Both the position numbers and the translations under genes were made by a program. A stretch of 64,000 nt of DNA from Cupriavidus sp. WKF15 (GTDB lineage Bacteria; Pseudomonadota; Gammaproteobacteria; Burkholderiales; Burkholderiaceae): assembly GCF_029278605.1 (NCBI RefSeq), contig NZ_CP119572.1:682001-746000 (forward strand), in the 5' to 3' direction. The first letter of the stretch is position 1, and every line of letters begins with the position of its first letter. The notes beneath the pieces were generated by a model. It had not been told where the DNA came from. It did no database searches and saw only the letters and a list, made by a program, of their open reading frames with translations. Positions 35,656 through 43,984 of this stretch are shown here, piece after piece.

Positions 35656-36378
35656 ATGAGCATGCAGGTCAGCATTCGCAAGCGCATGGTCTCGGCCGAC
35701 CGTCATTTCGAGCTGGACATCAGCTTCGATTCGGACAGCCGCCGCATCGCGCTGTTCGGCCCTTCCGGCGCCGGCAAGAGCCTGACGCTGCGCGCCATCG
35801 CCGGGTTGCTGATGCCGGATTCCGGGCGCATCGTGCTCAACGGCCGCACGCTGTTCGATGCCGAGGCCGGCATCAACGTGCGCCCGCAGGAACGCCGCGT
35901 CGCCTACCTGTTCCAGGAGTACGCGTTGTTCCCGCACCTGACCGTGGAGCAGAACATCGCCTTCGGCCTCGCCAGGGGCTGGCGCAATCCGCGCCGCGGC
36001 GCCATGCACCCGGAGACCGAACGCTGGATCCACGCTTTCGGCCTGCGCGAGATCCTCGGCAATTATCCCGCCGAGATCTCCGGCGGCCAGAAGCAGCGCG
36101 TCGCGCTGGCGCGCGCGCTGGTGGCAAAGCCCGATATCGTGCTGCTCGACGAACCGTTCTCGGCACTCGACCCCGCGCTGCGCCTGCGCATGCGGGAAGA
36201 GCTGCGCGCGTTGCAGGCCAGTCTGGACGTGCCGATGCTGGTCATCTCGCACGACCCGGCCGACGTGGAAGCGCTCGGCGAGCACGTGCTGGAGATCCGC
36301 GAAGGCCGGATCTTTGGCGGCGGTACCGCGCGCCGCCACCCGCCCGTCTACGCCCCGCTACCGGCCAGCGTGGTCTGA
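35656..36378 (+). CDS. modC: Molybdate ABC transporter ATP-binding protein (short, no Mop domain)
   Basis: 240 aa. Walker A GPSGAGKSL, signature ISGGQKQRVALARAL, Walker B IVLLDEPFSALD, switch His in ISHDP. It stops after the ATPase domain; the C-terminal Mop/TOBE domain of E. coli ModC (~350 aa) is absent. Molybdate sensing may rest on the separate di-Mop ModE-type protein. Its 3' end overlaps the convergent CYTH gene by 31 bp. Confidence 0.93.
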   Translation: MSMQVSIRKRMVSADRHFELDISFDSDSRRIALFGPSGAGKSLTLRAIAGLLMPDSGRIVLNGRTLFDAEAGINVRPQERRVAYLFQEYALFPHLTVEQNIAFGLARGWRNPRRGAMHPETERWIHAFGLREILGNYPAEISGGQKQRVALARALVAKPDIVLLDEPFSALDPALRLRMREELRALQASLDVPMLVISHDPADVEALGEHVLEIREGRIFGGGTARRHPPVYAPLPASVV

Positions 36379-36887
36379 GCCGTGCGCAGCAGGTCGACAT
36401 AGGCGCCCTCCAGCAGGGCGCCGGCTTCCACCCCCAGCTGGTCCAGCAGGCCGTGCGCTTCCGCGACGCCGTCGGCCACGCTCTCGTCATCGGCCAGCAC
36501 CACCTCAAGCTCCAGGAACTCGCCGAGTTCTTCCACGCGGTCCAGGTGAATGCGCGTGCGGCCCGCCAGGTACAGCGTGCGTACCTTGCGCACGCGTCCC
36601 GCTTCGCCGTGGGCGGCCGCCAGCGCGGCACGCAGCGTATCGGGCGATGCCGTCGGGGAAAGGAGGTAGAAGCTCTCCTTGGGACCGGCCTGATCGGGGC
36701 GCGCGTAGAAGATCAGCTCGCCGCGACCGGCGCTGAACGCCCTGAGCTTCAGCCGGCCGTTGGGGCACGGGAAGAAGGTGTCGTCCTGCTCGATCCGTTC
36801 CGGTCCGCTGCTTGTCAGCGCCGCGACACGCGGCTCGATGGCGTCGATGCTGTCCAGACGCGCCTTGATTTCGATATTTCTTGCCAT
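36348..36887 (-). CDS. CYTH-domain protein (class IV adenylate cyclase-like)
   Basis: 179 aa. The MARNIEIKARLDS opening resembles the CYTH signature, though the first Glu of ExExK is Asn here; later FFPCPNGRLKLR and ELGEFLELEVVLAD are typical triphosphate-tunnel blocks. Could be an adenylate cyclase or tripolyphosphate-binding enzyme; activity is not predictable. Convergent with modC and overlapping it. Confidence 0.8.
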   Translation of the reverse strand: MARNIEIKARLDSIDAIEPRVAALTSSGPERIEQDDTFFPCPNGRLKLRAFSAGRGELIFYARPDQAGPKESFYLLSPTASPDTLRAALAAAHGEAGRVRKVRTLYLAGRTRIHLDRVEELGEFLELEVVLADDESVADGVAEAHGLLDQLGVEAGALLEGAYVDLLRTAQTTLAGSGA

Positions 36888-36911
36888 GGGTACCTGCCTT
36901 GTTGTGCGTGT

Positions 36912-37511
36912 TCAGTCCAGCAGCAGCTTCGCCGCGATTGCCCACATGGTGACGCCGATCACCACCTCCAGCACCTGCCATGCGCGCGGCCGCGCGAACA
37001 CCGGCCTCAGCAGCGCGGCGCCATAGCCCAGCGCGAAGAAGAACAGGAACGACGCCGTCACCGCGCCCGCGGCGAACTGCGTCTCGCGGCCGTGGAACTG
37101 CGTGGAGACCGAACCGATCAGCATCACCGTGTCGAGGTACACGTGCGGATTGAGCCAGGTAAATGCCAGGCAGACGCCGAGCGTCGCCAGCAGCGGCCGG
37201 GGCTCGGCATTGCTCGGATCGAGCACCGCCGACGACCGCATTGCCGCAAGGAAGCTGCGCGCGCCATACCAGACCAGGAAAGCCGCGCCGCCATAGCGCA
37301 TGGCCGCGCCAAGCCACGGAAGCTGCCGGATCATGACCGCAAAGCCCGACACGCCAGCCAGGATCAGCAGGGCATCGGACAAGGCGCAGATGAGGCAGAC
37401 CCAGAACACGTGCTCGCGGCGCAGTCCCTGGCGCAGCACGAAGGCATTCTGGGAACCGATCGCAAGGATCAGGGAAAGACCGAGGGAAAAACCGGCCAGC
37501 GAGGCGTCCAT
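36912..37511 (-). CDS. LysE/ArgO-family amino-acid exporter
   Basis: 199 aa, about five or six membrane helices. SLILAIGSQNAFVLRQGLRR is the LysE family signature, and FTWLNPHVYLDTVMLIGSVS is the second hallmark block. Probably exports arginine or lysine. Same strand as the CYTH gene, with a 24-bp gap. Confidence 0.88.
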   Translation of the reverse strand: MDASLAGFSLGLSLILAIGSQNAFVLRQGLRREHVFWVCLICALSDALLILAGVSGFAVMIRQLPWLGAAMRYGGAAFLVWYGARSFLAAMRSSAVLDPSNAEPRPLLATLGVCLAFTWLNPHVYLDTVMLIGSVSTQFHGRETQFAAGAVTASFLFFFALGYGAALLRPVFARPRAWQVLEVVIGVTMWAIAAKLLLD

Positions 37512-37580
37512 GTGCGGGAAGATCGGGTCTTGCGAGGAGGCCCGACATTATGGACGACCCGCACGCGCTGCGCTGCCTGC

Positions 37581-38375
37581 CTACGCCACCACGCCCAGGA
37601 TGACGCTGGACGCCTTGAAGATTGCCAGCGCGCGCACACCCGCCGCAAGACCGAGGGCCTGCACGCTCTCATTGGTGACGATGGCCGCCACGCTGCCGCC
37701 GCCATCCAGGTCCAGCACGATCTCCGCATTGACGGCACCGGGCACGACGCGCGACACCACGCCGGGCAGCTGGTTGCGCGCGGACAGGCGCAAGCCGGGA
37801 TCGGGCAGCCCGATGAGGACCGACGACGCCTTGATCAGCGCAAACGCCTCCACGCCAGGTTTCAGCTCCAGCGTCTCGACGCTCTCATGCGTGATCGTGG
37901 ACACGATGGCCTGCCCGCCCGGCAAGGCCAGCACCACCTCGTCGTTGACGGCGCCGCCGCGGATGCTGTCGACCTTGCCGAACAGCTTGTTGCGCGCACT
38001 CGTGCGGATCATGAAACGCCTCATCACGTTAAGGTCTTCAGCCGCGCTATCGCCCAGGCGGCCAAGGTGGGCGACGAAGCGCCGGTGTTCTTCCTCGAGC
38101 GCCCGATAGGTGCGGATCAGCTGTTCGGCGCGCTCGGTGAGGCGCGTGCCGCCGCCACCCTTGCCGCCCGCGGCGCGCACCACGAGCGGTTCGCCGGCGC
38201 TGTTGTTCATGGCGTCGATGGCGTCCCAGGCGGCCTTGTAGCTGATGCCCACGGCGCGCGCCGCCGCCGTGATCGAGCCCTGTTCGCCGATGGCGGCCAG
38301 TAGCGCGATGCGATCCTTGCCGCCCCAGTCGTGTGAGCCGGAGCGGAACCAGATGGCCCCCTGGAGTTCAAGCAT
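37581..38375 (-). CDS. modE: ModE-type molybdate-responsive regulator
   Basis: 264 aa. N-terminal winged HTH (AAIGEQGSITAAARAVGISY; KAAWDAIDAMNN), followed by two Mop/TOBE repeats (ARNKLFGKVDSIRGGAVNDE and ARNQLPGVVSRVVPGAVNAE) that bind molybdate. With molybdate it should bind the box upstream of modA. The modA box sits 3.5 kb away, so the regulator is encoded on the opposite strand beyond the transporter genes. Confidence 0.92.
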   Translation of the reverse strand: MLELQGAIWFRSGSHDWGGKDRIALLAAIGEQGSITAAARAVGISYKAAWDAIDAMNNSAGEPLVVRAAGGKGGGGTRLTERAEQLIRTYRALEEEHRRFVAHLGRLGDSAAEDLNVMRRFMIRTSARNKLFGKVDSIRGGAVNDEVVLALPGGQAIVSTITHESVETLELKPGVEAFALIKASSVLIGLPDPGLRLSARNQLPGVVSRVVPGAVNAEIVLDLDGGGSVAAIVTNESVQALGLAAGVRALAIFKASSVILGVVA

Positions 38376-38426
38376 GGCGTGGATGGCGCCGCCCTGCGAA
38401 GGCGGCGCGGCAGAGTCGGAATGCGG

Positions 38427-38705
38427 TTATGGTAATCGCTTTGCGCCGTCGGCCGGGGACTCCGGCTCCTGATGCGCGGGGATGTACCAGTGCATGCGCC
38501 CGCCGGCGAAATACTGCCGGTCCAACTGGCGCAGCAGGCTCCATGCCATGAAACGGTCGACCTCCAGGTCCACCCAGGCCCACGGGCGCTCGGGATCGCC
38601 TTCACGGACGATCTCCACGGAGTTGACCGGTACATGCTGCGCGAGCATGTCGCGCAGCATCGCTTCGGTGACGTTGCGGCGCAGGCCGCGGATCAGGATC
38701 TGCAT
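38427..38705 (-). CDS. RRM-like RNA-binding protein
   Basis: 92 aa. MQILIRGLRRNVTEAMLRDM fits strand 1 and helix 1 of an RNA recognition motif, and the RPWAWVDLEVDRFMAWSLLR part resembles the RNP1/helix 2 region, although the aromatic RNP residues are weak. The longer upstream frame was rejected as it lacks coding character. A 36-aa ORF at 42333-42443 starts with a similar sequence. Confidence 0.65.
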   Translation of the reverse strand: MQILIRGLRRNVTEAMLRDMLAQHVPVNSVEIVREGDPERPWAWVDLEVDRFMAWSLLRQLDRQYFAGGRMHWYIPAHQEPESPADGAKRLP

Positions 38706-38796
38706 GGCTTGCGTGGCCGTGCAACGCGACGCGCGCCGCGCGCTCGGGCGTTTGCGCACCCCCAGGCGATGGAATCGGCGTTGGCCACGCCGACGA

Positions 38797-41178
38797 TCAG
38801 CACGCGCGCGGGCCGCCGGCGCGGCGCTTGCCGCCAGCCGCCGGGTTGCTTGCCTCCGGACGTGCCACGCGCGCGCGTCCGTTGCCGGTCTTTGCAGCCG
38901 GAGCCACTGGCAACTCGGCGGACTGGGCCCCGCCGTGCGCGTGGTCGGTGCCCAGCACGTCGGCCACTTCACGGTAGTGCGCCAGGCGCTCGCTCTCCAG
39001 CGGCGCGCTCACGGTCAGCACGCGATGCGCGGCCACCATCAGCCTGCGGCGCTCGTCCTGCTCCGGCACCAGCAGCGGCAGCGCGTTCAGCGCGCGCTGA
39101 CGGTCAAGCTGCACGATGAAGGTCTGCTGCCGCACCAGCGACTTGAACTCGGCCAGCGTCAGGCGGCCGCGCCCCTCCGGCTGCTCGCGCGCCATCTGGC
39201 GCAGCAGGTTGAACGGGCGTTCCTCGATCGCGGCATTGGCGTCCGCGACGTAGGCCAGCACGCGAACGAAGGCTTCGCGCATGCCGCCCTGCTCGATGGC
39301 AGCCTGGGCATCCTGCAGGCGCCGCTGCGCCAGCTCCTTGCGCAGCTGCACCGTCACCGGCGATTCCAGGTTGACGGGTGCCTGCGCCGTCATGCCCACC
39401 AGCGCCGCCATCATCGGTGACTGGTATATCGCTTCGAATACCTGTTCGTACCAGGCATCGCGCACATCGCGATACTGGTCGAGCGCGGTAGTGATCTGCG
39501 CCGACACGGCACGCTCCATGGTCAGGAACGGGTTGTCCTGCGAGACGGCATGGCGGTGCTCGCGCACCATCGGCGCCAGTGCGCCGATCCAGGCCATCCA
39601 CGGATTGGCGTCGGTGGCCGCCGAGCGCTCCAGGCGCGACGGGTGGACAGCGCGCGAAGCCTCCGCGCCAAGCTCGCTCGATGCCGCGCGCACCAGCGGC
39701 GAAGCGAAGGTGTCGTAGAGGTGCTGGTTGACTTGGGACACGCGGCGCACGACTTCGAACGCGCGCTCGTCCTCGCGGCCGTCGTCGAGCGCGAGGATGT
39801 CGGCGATCTTGCGGCGCTCGAAGCGCACCAGATAGCGCCCCTCGATCAGGTTGCGGTGCGGGGTGCCGGGCGCGATGTCCTCGATCTTCGCCTCGTACAG
39901 TCCCGGCGGCAGCACGTCGATGAGATCCAGCGCGCAGAACAGTTCGCTGTGCTCGCGGTTGGCCACGCCCGCGGACACGAAGATGCCCAGGTGCCCCACC
40001 GTCGGATGCAGGCAGTACACGATGACCTGGTCGTTGGCGACCAGCTCCTCGTCGGTGGCGTACAGGTCGGGAATCCAGTTCAGCGCCTGCTGCGGCGGCG
40101 TGATGTTGTCCCCCCATGACGCGAACACGATCACCGGCGAGCGGATATTGCGCAGGTCCACCACGGTCTTGCCATCGGCGCTGCGCACCTGGCCCGCGGT
40201 CAGGCGGTTGCCGACGAACAGGTTCTGCACGATCCAGTCGATCTCTTCCCGGTTCATCAGGAAGTGTCCGCCCCACCAGCGCTCGAACTCCAGGAAGCGC
40301 GGGCCTTCCGTATCGGCCTTGGCGTAGACGTTGTAGAGCTTGCCCCAGAGCGTGTTGGAAGGATTGAGCTGCTCGAAGTTCTGCACCAGCCAGGCGCCGT
40401 CGAAGCGCCCGTTGCCGAGGTCGGCCGTCAGCGAGGCCAGCCACGACCCGCCGAGCAGGCCGCCGCTGTAGCGCATCGGGTTGGTGCCGCGCTTGCCGGA
40501 CCAGTACGCCAGCGGCGCGCCCGCCACCAGCAGCGGGCCGACGGCGGGTGCCACCGCCGCGAGGATCATCAGCGCCCAGCCGGCCTGGCAGTTGCCGACC
40601 ACGAATGGCTTGCCCGGCGCATCGGGATGGCGTTCCTTGATGATCTGCAGGAAGCCGGCCTCGGCCCGCGCGACGGCTTCGATGGTCTGGCCCGGGCACG
40701 GATCGCGGAAGAACGTGATGAAGTAGCACGGATGCCCGGTGCGCAGCGCGATGCCGATCTCGCTGTCGGCCTTGAAGCCGCCGATGCCGGGGCCGTGCCC
40801 GGCGCGCGGGTCGATCACGACAAACGGGCGCCTGGCCGGGTCGGTCGGCATGCCGGCCGGCGGGATGATGCGCAGCAGCGCATAGTTGACCGGCTCGGGC
40901 TGCGTGCGCGCGTCGGCGAGCATCTCGTAGTCGAACACGAGCACCGGCGGCATGCCTTCGCGCTCATGTTCGGAGGATTCGTTGCCGCGCTGGCGCAGGA
41001 TGTCGAGCAGCAGGACCGAGCGTTGCCAGGCATCGACTCCGTATTCGAGCGCGGCCCACGGCCATGCCGCGAATGGGGCAAGGGCGCCGAACTGCGCCAG
41101 TGGGCCAGTGGTCGCTTCCGTGGTTTCAGGCTGTGCGGACCCGAGAATGGTCGGGCCGGAGGCGTTGCTAGCGGGCAT
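38797..41178 (-). CDS. DUF3141 protein (PHB synthase-like alpha/beta hydrolase)
   Basis: 793 aa. YFITFFRDPCPGQTIEAVARAE followed by VGNCQAGWALMILAA (nucleophile elbow G-x-C-x-x-G, with Cys where other hydrolases have Ser) and GDNITPPQQALNWI, then the DUF3141 C-terminal domain. Resembles polyhydroxyalkanoate synthases with Cys nucleophiles, but its reaction is unknown. Start at MPASNASG; the frame is open 34 codons upstream. Confidence 0.85.
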   Translation of the reverse strand: MPASNASGPTILGSAQPETTEATTGPLAQFGALAPFAAWPWAALEYGVDAWQRSVLLLDILRQRGNESSEHEREGMPPVLVFDYEMLADARTQPEPVNYALLRIIPPAGMPTDPARRPFVVIDPRAGHGPGIGGFKADSEIGIALRTGHPCYFITFFRDPCPGQTIEAVARAEAGFLQIIKERHPDAPGKPFVVGNCQAGWALMILAAVAPAVGPLLVAGAPLAYWSGKRGTNPMRYSGGLLGGSWLASLTADLGNGRFDGAWLVQNFEQLNPSNTLWGKLYNVYAKADTEGPRFLEFERWWGGHFLMNREEIDWIVQNLFVGNRLTAGQVRSADGKTVVDLRNIRSPVIVFASWGDNITPPQQALNWIPDLYATDEELVANDQVIVYCLHPTVGHLGIFVSAGVANREHSELFCALDLIDVLPPGLYEAKIEDIAPGTPHRNLIEGRYLVRFERRKIADILALDDGREDERAFEVVRRVSQVNQHLYDTFASPLVRAASSELGAEASRAVHPSRLERSAATDANPWMAWIGALAPMVREHRHAVSQDNPFLTMERAVSAQITTALDQYRDVRDAWYEQVFEAIYQSPMMAALVGMTAQAPVNLESPVTVQLRKELAQRRLQDAQAAIEQGGMREAFVRVLAYVADANAAIEERPFNLLRQMAREQPEGRGRLTLAEFKSLVRQQTFIVQLDRQRALNALPLLVPEQDERRRLMVAAHRVLTVSAPLESERLAHYREVADVLGTDHAHGGAQSAELPVAPAAKTGNGRARVARPEASNPAAGGKRRAGGPRAC

Positions 41179-41294
41179 TCCACGTTCCCTGGTTGGCATC
41201 GGGTGTGTGCGCCACGCATGCCGGGTCAGCCATCCGGGCCTGCCCCTGACGTGACGCATTGTGCTTTGCAGCAAAAACAAGCCTACCAGCGTGC

Positions 41295-41444
41295 CATGTC
41301 CATGGCAACCGCACCCATGTGGCCGACCGCGTGCAGACAGCGGCGATCGCGCGGCTCGAGGCGCTGATCCCGCTCGCGCCGCTGCACCGGCCGCACAATC
41401 TCACGGCGCTGAGTACGGCGAGGATGATGCGGCAGAGGGGTTAG
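41295..41444 (+). pseudogene. Acetate kinase fragment (ackA relic)
   Basis: Plus-strand translation contains AAIARLEALIPLAPLHRPHN, the block after the HRVVHGG motif of acetate kinase, preceded by a degraded HVHGN. The rest of the ~400-aa enzyme is missing. It lies in the 330-bp gap between the DUF3141 gene and the phosphatase, on the opposite strand to both. No other gene is visible in that gap. Confidence 0.6.
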
Positions 41445-41508
41445 GCGCTCCGGGGCCTTGGGGATGATGCCTGGCGCCGCCCGCCAGGCATGGCAAGCCC
41501 CCGGCCGG

Positions 41509-42336
41509 CTACGCCAGGTAGTGATGCCTGAGGGCCTCCACATCCACCCCCAACCCCTCGGAGAGATACCGTCCCATATCGCCATACCCCGCTTCGATTG
41601 CCTGAATCGAAGCTTCCATATAACTGGCCCGCACCTCCAGCAATGGCATCATGACTTCCGGCCGGATCCCGAACTGCGCGATGCGCTCCAGCGCCTGCGT
41701 GTTGAACCGCGCATTGCGCTGGTTGGATTCGAGGTAGTTGGCGAGGATATCGTCCTGCCCCACGCCAAGCGCCGAGAGCAGCAGCAGTGACGCAAAGCCC
41801 GTGCGGTCCTTGCCCGCGGTGCAGTGGTACAGCAGCGTCTTGCCCGCCTGGGCATTGCGCATGAAATCGCCAAAGACCTGCCGGTAGCGCACCGGAAAGT
41901 CGCGATAGACGCCGAGCATGAATGCATCCACGTCTTCAGGCGTGCTTTCGCGCAGGCGCGGCATCAGCACATCCATGGCCATGCTGCCTTCGAGCACCGG
42001 CATGGCGATCCAGTTGAAGCGCTGGCCGAACGGGGCTTCGTCCGCCGACTTTTCGCCGGGCGAGCGAAAGTCCACCACGGCGTCCAGCCCCAGCCCCTGC
42101 AGCCGGTCGATGTCGGCCCCGCAGGCAAGTGCCGGATTGCCGCTGCGGTACAGGCGGCCATGCCGTACGCGACGGCCGCCGGCTCCGGCAAGGCCGCCGA
42201 GGTCGCGCGCGTTGCTGACGGTTTCGAGTTGCAGTTCGCTCCCATTCGCGGCGGGCCCGAAGGGCACCGCCATATGCAGGCCCGGCGCGTGCAATGCACG
42301 CATGCCTGGGGCCCAGGCCAACCATTGGCTGATCAT
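41509..42336 (-). CDS. Tyrosine-protein phosphatase (DSP/Y_phosphatase3 type)
   Basis: 275 aa. Active-site loop YHCTAGKDRTGFA (C-x5-R) after VVDFRSPGEKSAD and NARDLGGLAG. It matches bacterial tyrosine phosphatases with possible phosphoinositide activity. The ATG overlaps the stop of a 36-codon ORF (ATGA), so translation is likely coupled to it. Confidence 0.88.
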   Translation of the reverse strand: MISQWLAWAPGMRALHAPGLHMAVPFGPAANGSELQLETVSNARDLGGLAGAGGRRVRHGRLYRSGNPALACGADIDRLQGLGLDAVVDFRSPGEKSADEAPFGQRFNWIAMPVLEGSMAMDVLMPRLRESTPEDVDAFMLGVYRDFPVRYRQVFGDFMRNAQAGKTLLYHCTAGKDRTGFASLLLLSALGVGQDDILANYLESNQRNARFNTQALERIAQFGIRPEVMMPLLEVRASYMEASIQAIEAGYGDMGRYLSEGLGVDVEALRHHYLA

Positions 42337-42443
42337 TTGTCGTCCTCTTGTCTGTCTTCTGTGGCGCGATCGGTTCGCGCCAGCGCCGCACGCAATGCCG
42401 CGGCGTCGACGCCGGCCCGCAGGCCTCGTACCAGAACCTTCAT
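42333..42443 (-). CDS. 36-aa ORF, N-terminal RRM-like remnant or leader peptide
   Basis: MKVLVRGLRAGVDAAALRAA is nearly the same kind of opening as MQILIRGLRRNVTEAMLRDM of the 92-aa RRM-like protein at 38427, then ends after 36 residues. It has a ribosome site (TTGGGAGTCGAAC) and its stop overlaps the phosphatase start (ATGA). It may be a decayed RRM gene now acting as a leader for the phosphatase. Confidence 0.55.
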   Translation of the reverse strand: MKVLVRGLRAGVDAAALRAALARTDRATEDRQEDDK

Positions 42444-42622
42444 GTTCGACTCCCAATTATCCCAGATCGCTCCGGCGCCTGCGTCACCTGCCAGTTTGAC
42501 GCATTGCGGCGAACCTCAGGGCAGGCCGCACTGGCTGGTTGCACGCGCGTTTAGTAGGGTCCTGCCGAAGCAGCGGTCCCGCCAAACGTGACGCCAGGCT
42601 GCTTGCTGGCACAATACCCGGC

Positions 42623-43318
42623 ATGAAAAGTCTCTGGTCCGCCTTTGTCAAACTGGTGGTGCTCGCCGTGGTCGGCGGCGCGCTGCTTGCCACGGTTGCC
42701 GTGCTGGTGGCCAATCGCCAGCTGCCATCGCTCGATGCGCTCAACGCGTTCCGCAGCACGCCTGACTATGTGCCGTTACGCGAGTTTCCGCGCGACCTGG
42801 CCGATGCGGTGGTCGCCATCGAGGATGAGCGCTTCTACCTGCATGACGGCATCGACTACGTCGGCGTCATGCGCGCGGGCGTGGCCAATCTCTCTGACGA
42901 GCTGTCACAGGGCGCGTCGACCATCACCATGCAGGTCGCGCGCAACTTCTTCCTGTCGCGCGAAAAGACCTATACGCGCAAGCTCTACGAGGCGCTGCTG
43001 TCGTACCGGATCGAGCATGCGATGAGCAAGGACGAGATCCTTGAGCTGTACATGAACAAGATCTACCTTGGGCAGGGCGCATATGGGTTTGGCGATGCGG
43101 CGCGGGTTTATTTCGGGAAGTCTCTCGGCCAGCTGACGCTGGCCGAGTGCGCCATGCTTGCGGGCCTGCCCAAGGCGCCTTCGGCCAACAACCCGGTGGT
43201 CAACCCGCGGCGGGCGCGGCAGCGGCAGGCTTATATCCTGCATCGGATGCTGGAGCTGGGGAAGATTTCGAGGGGCGAATATGACGCGGCGTTGCTGGAA
43301 CCCATGAGGCTGAAATAG
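42623..43318 (+). CDS. Stand-alone glycosyltransferase 51 (peptidoglycan transglycosylase)
   Basis: 231 aa with an N-terminal membrane anchor (FVKLVVLAVVGGALLATVAV). GT51 motifs are complete: AIEDERFYLHDGID, GASTITMQVARN, EILELYMNKIYLGQGAYG, LAGLPKAPSANNP. They look like the GT module of class A PBPs rather than classic MtgA. There is no transpeptidase domain. Polymerises lipid II. Confidence 0.87.
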   Translation: MKSLWSAFVKLVVLAVVGGALLATVAVLVANRQLPSLDALNAFRSTPDYVPLREFPRDLADAVVAIEDERFYLHDGIDYVGVMRAGVANLSDELSQGASTITMQVARNFFLSREKTYTRKLYEALLSYRIEHAMSKDEILELYMNKIYLGQGAYGFGDAARVYFGKSLGQLTLAECAMLAGLPKAPSANNPVVNPRRARQRQAYILHRMLELGKISRGEYDAALLEPMRLK

Positions 43319-43360
43319 GGGCCCGGCAACGCCGGCACGCCGGCAAGATGCGGTACCCGT

Positions 43361-43984
43361 CTACCGCTTCAACGCCTGCAATCCCGCCGCAATGTCATTC
43401 GCGGCCGCGGACAGGATCTCCCGGTAAGCGGCCACGACTCCCTCGACCTCGCCGGGCGCGGCCAGATCCGACTGCGTACGTCCGCTCACGACTTTCCCAT
43501 CCGGCAGCCGCCGCACGGTCCAGTTGATGGTCGCCCCGGCCCGCTGGCCGATATCGGCGTCCAGCCGCACCACTTCGGTAGTGATCCGGTACACCGGCGA
43601 CACATCGGCCAGCCCCTGCTGGTAGGTATCCACCGCGCCCAGGCTGGCCTGCAGCTGCTGCGACAGCGCATCGCGCATCTCGTCGGGCAGCGGCGACGAC
43701 CAGCGCGACAGGTCCAGCAGCCTGAGCCCGGCTTCATTGCCATTGCGGCTGTCCCGCACCACGAGCTGCGGCCGGTTCAGGCGTTCGGGCACGCGCACGG
43801 GCGCCACCTCGATCCACAGTGGATCTGTGTTGGTCGCCGGTGTTGCCGCGCTGGCGACAGCGGCGGCCGGCCCTTGTGCGAGCGTGTAGTAGCGGGGCTC
43901 CGGCGAGGCGCAGCCCGCCAGCACCGTGGCGGCGGCCAGCGCGGCCAGCGCACAGGCGCGCGTGGCATGGGTCCGATTCATCAT
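43361..43984 (-). CDS. pqiC: PqiC-like outer-membrane lipoprotein
   Basis: 207 aa with a lipobox (ATVLAGCASPEPRYY) and the PqiC/ABC-type transport auxiliary domain (WIEVAPVRVPERLNRPQLVV). Works with PqiAB in lipid transport between membranes. The start overlaps the stop of pqiB by 4 bp. Confidence 0.9.
   Translation of the reverse strand: MMNRTHATRACALAALAAATVLAGCASPEPRYYTLAQGPAAAVASAATPATNTDPLWIEVAPVRVPERLNRPQLVVRDSRNGNEAGLRLLDLSRWSSPLPDEMRDALSQQLQASLGAVDTYQQGLADVSPVYRITTEVVRLDADIGQRAGATINWTVRRLPDGKVVSGRTQSDLAAPGEVEGVVAAYREILSAAANDIAAGLQALKR

Noticed and set aside
39104..40729. 541-codon minus-strand frame inside the DUF3141 gene
   Set aside because: Same strand, wrong phase of the real gene; translation has no recognisable family.
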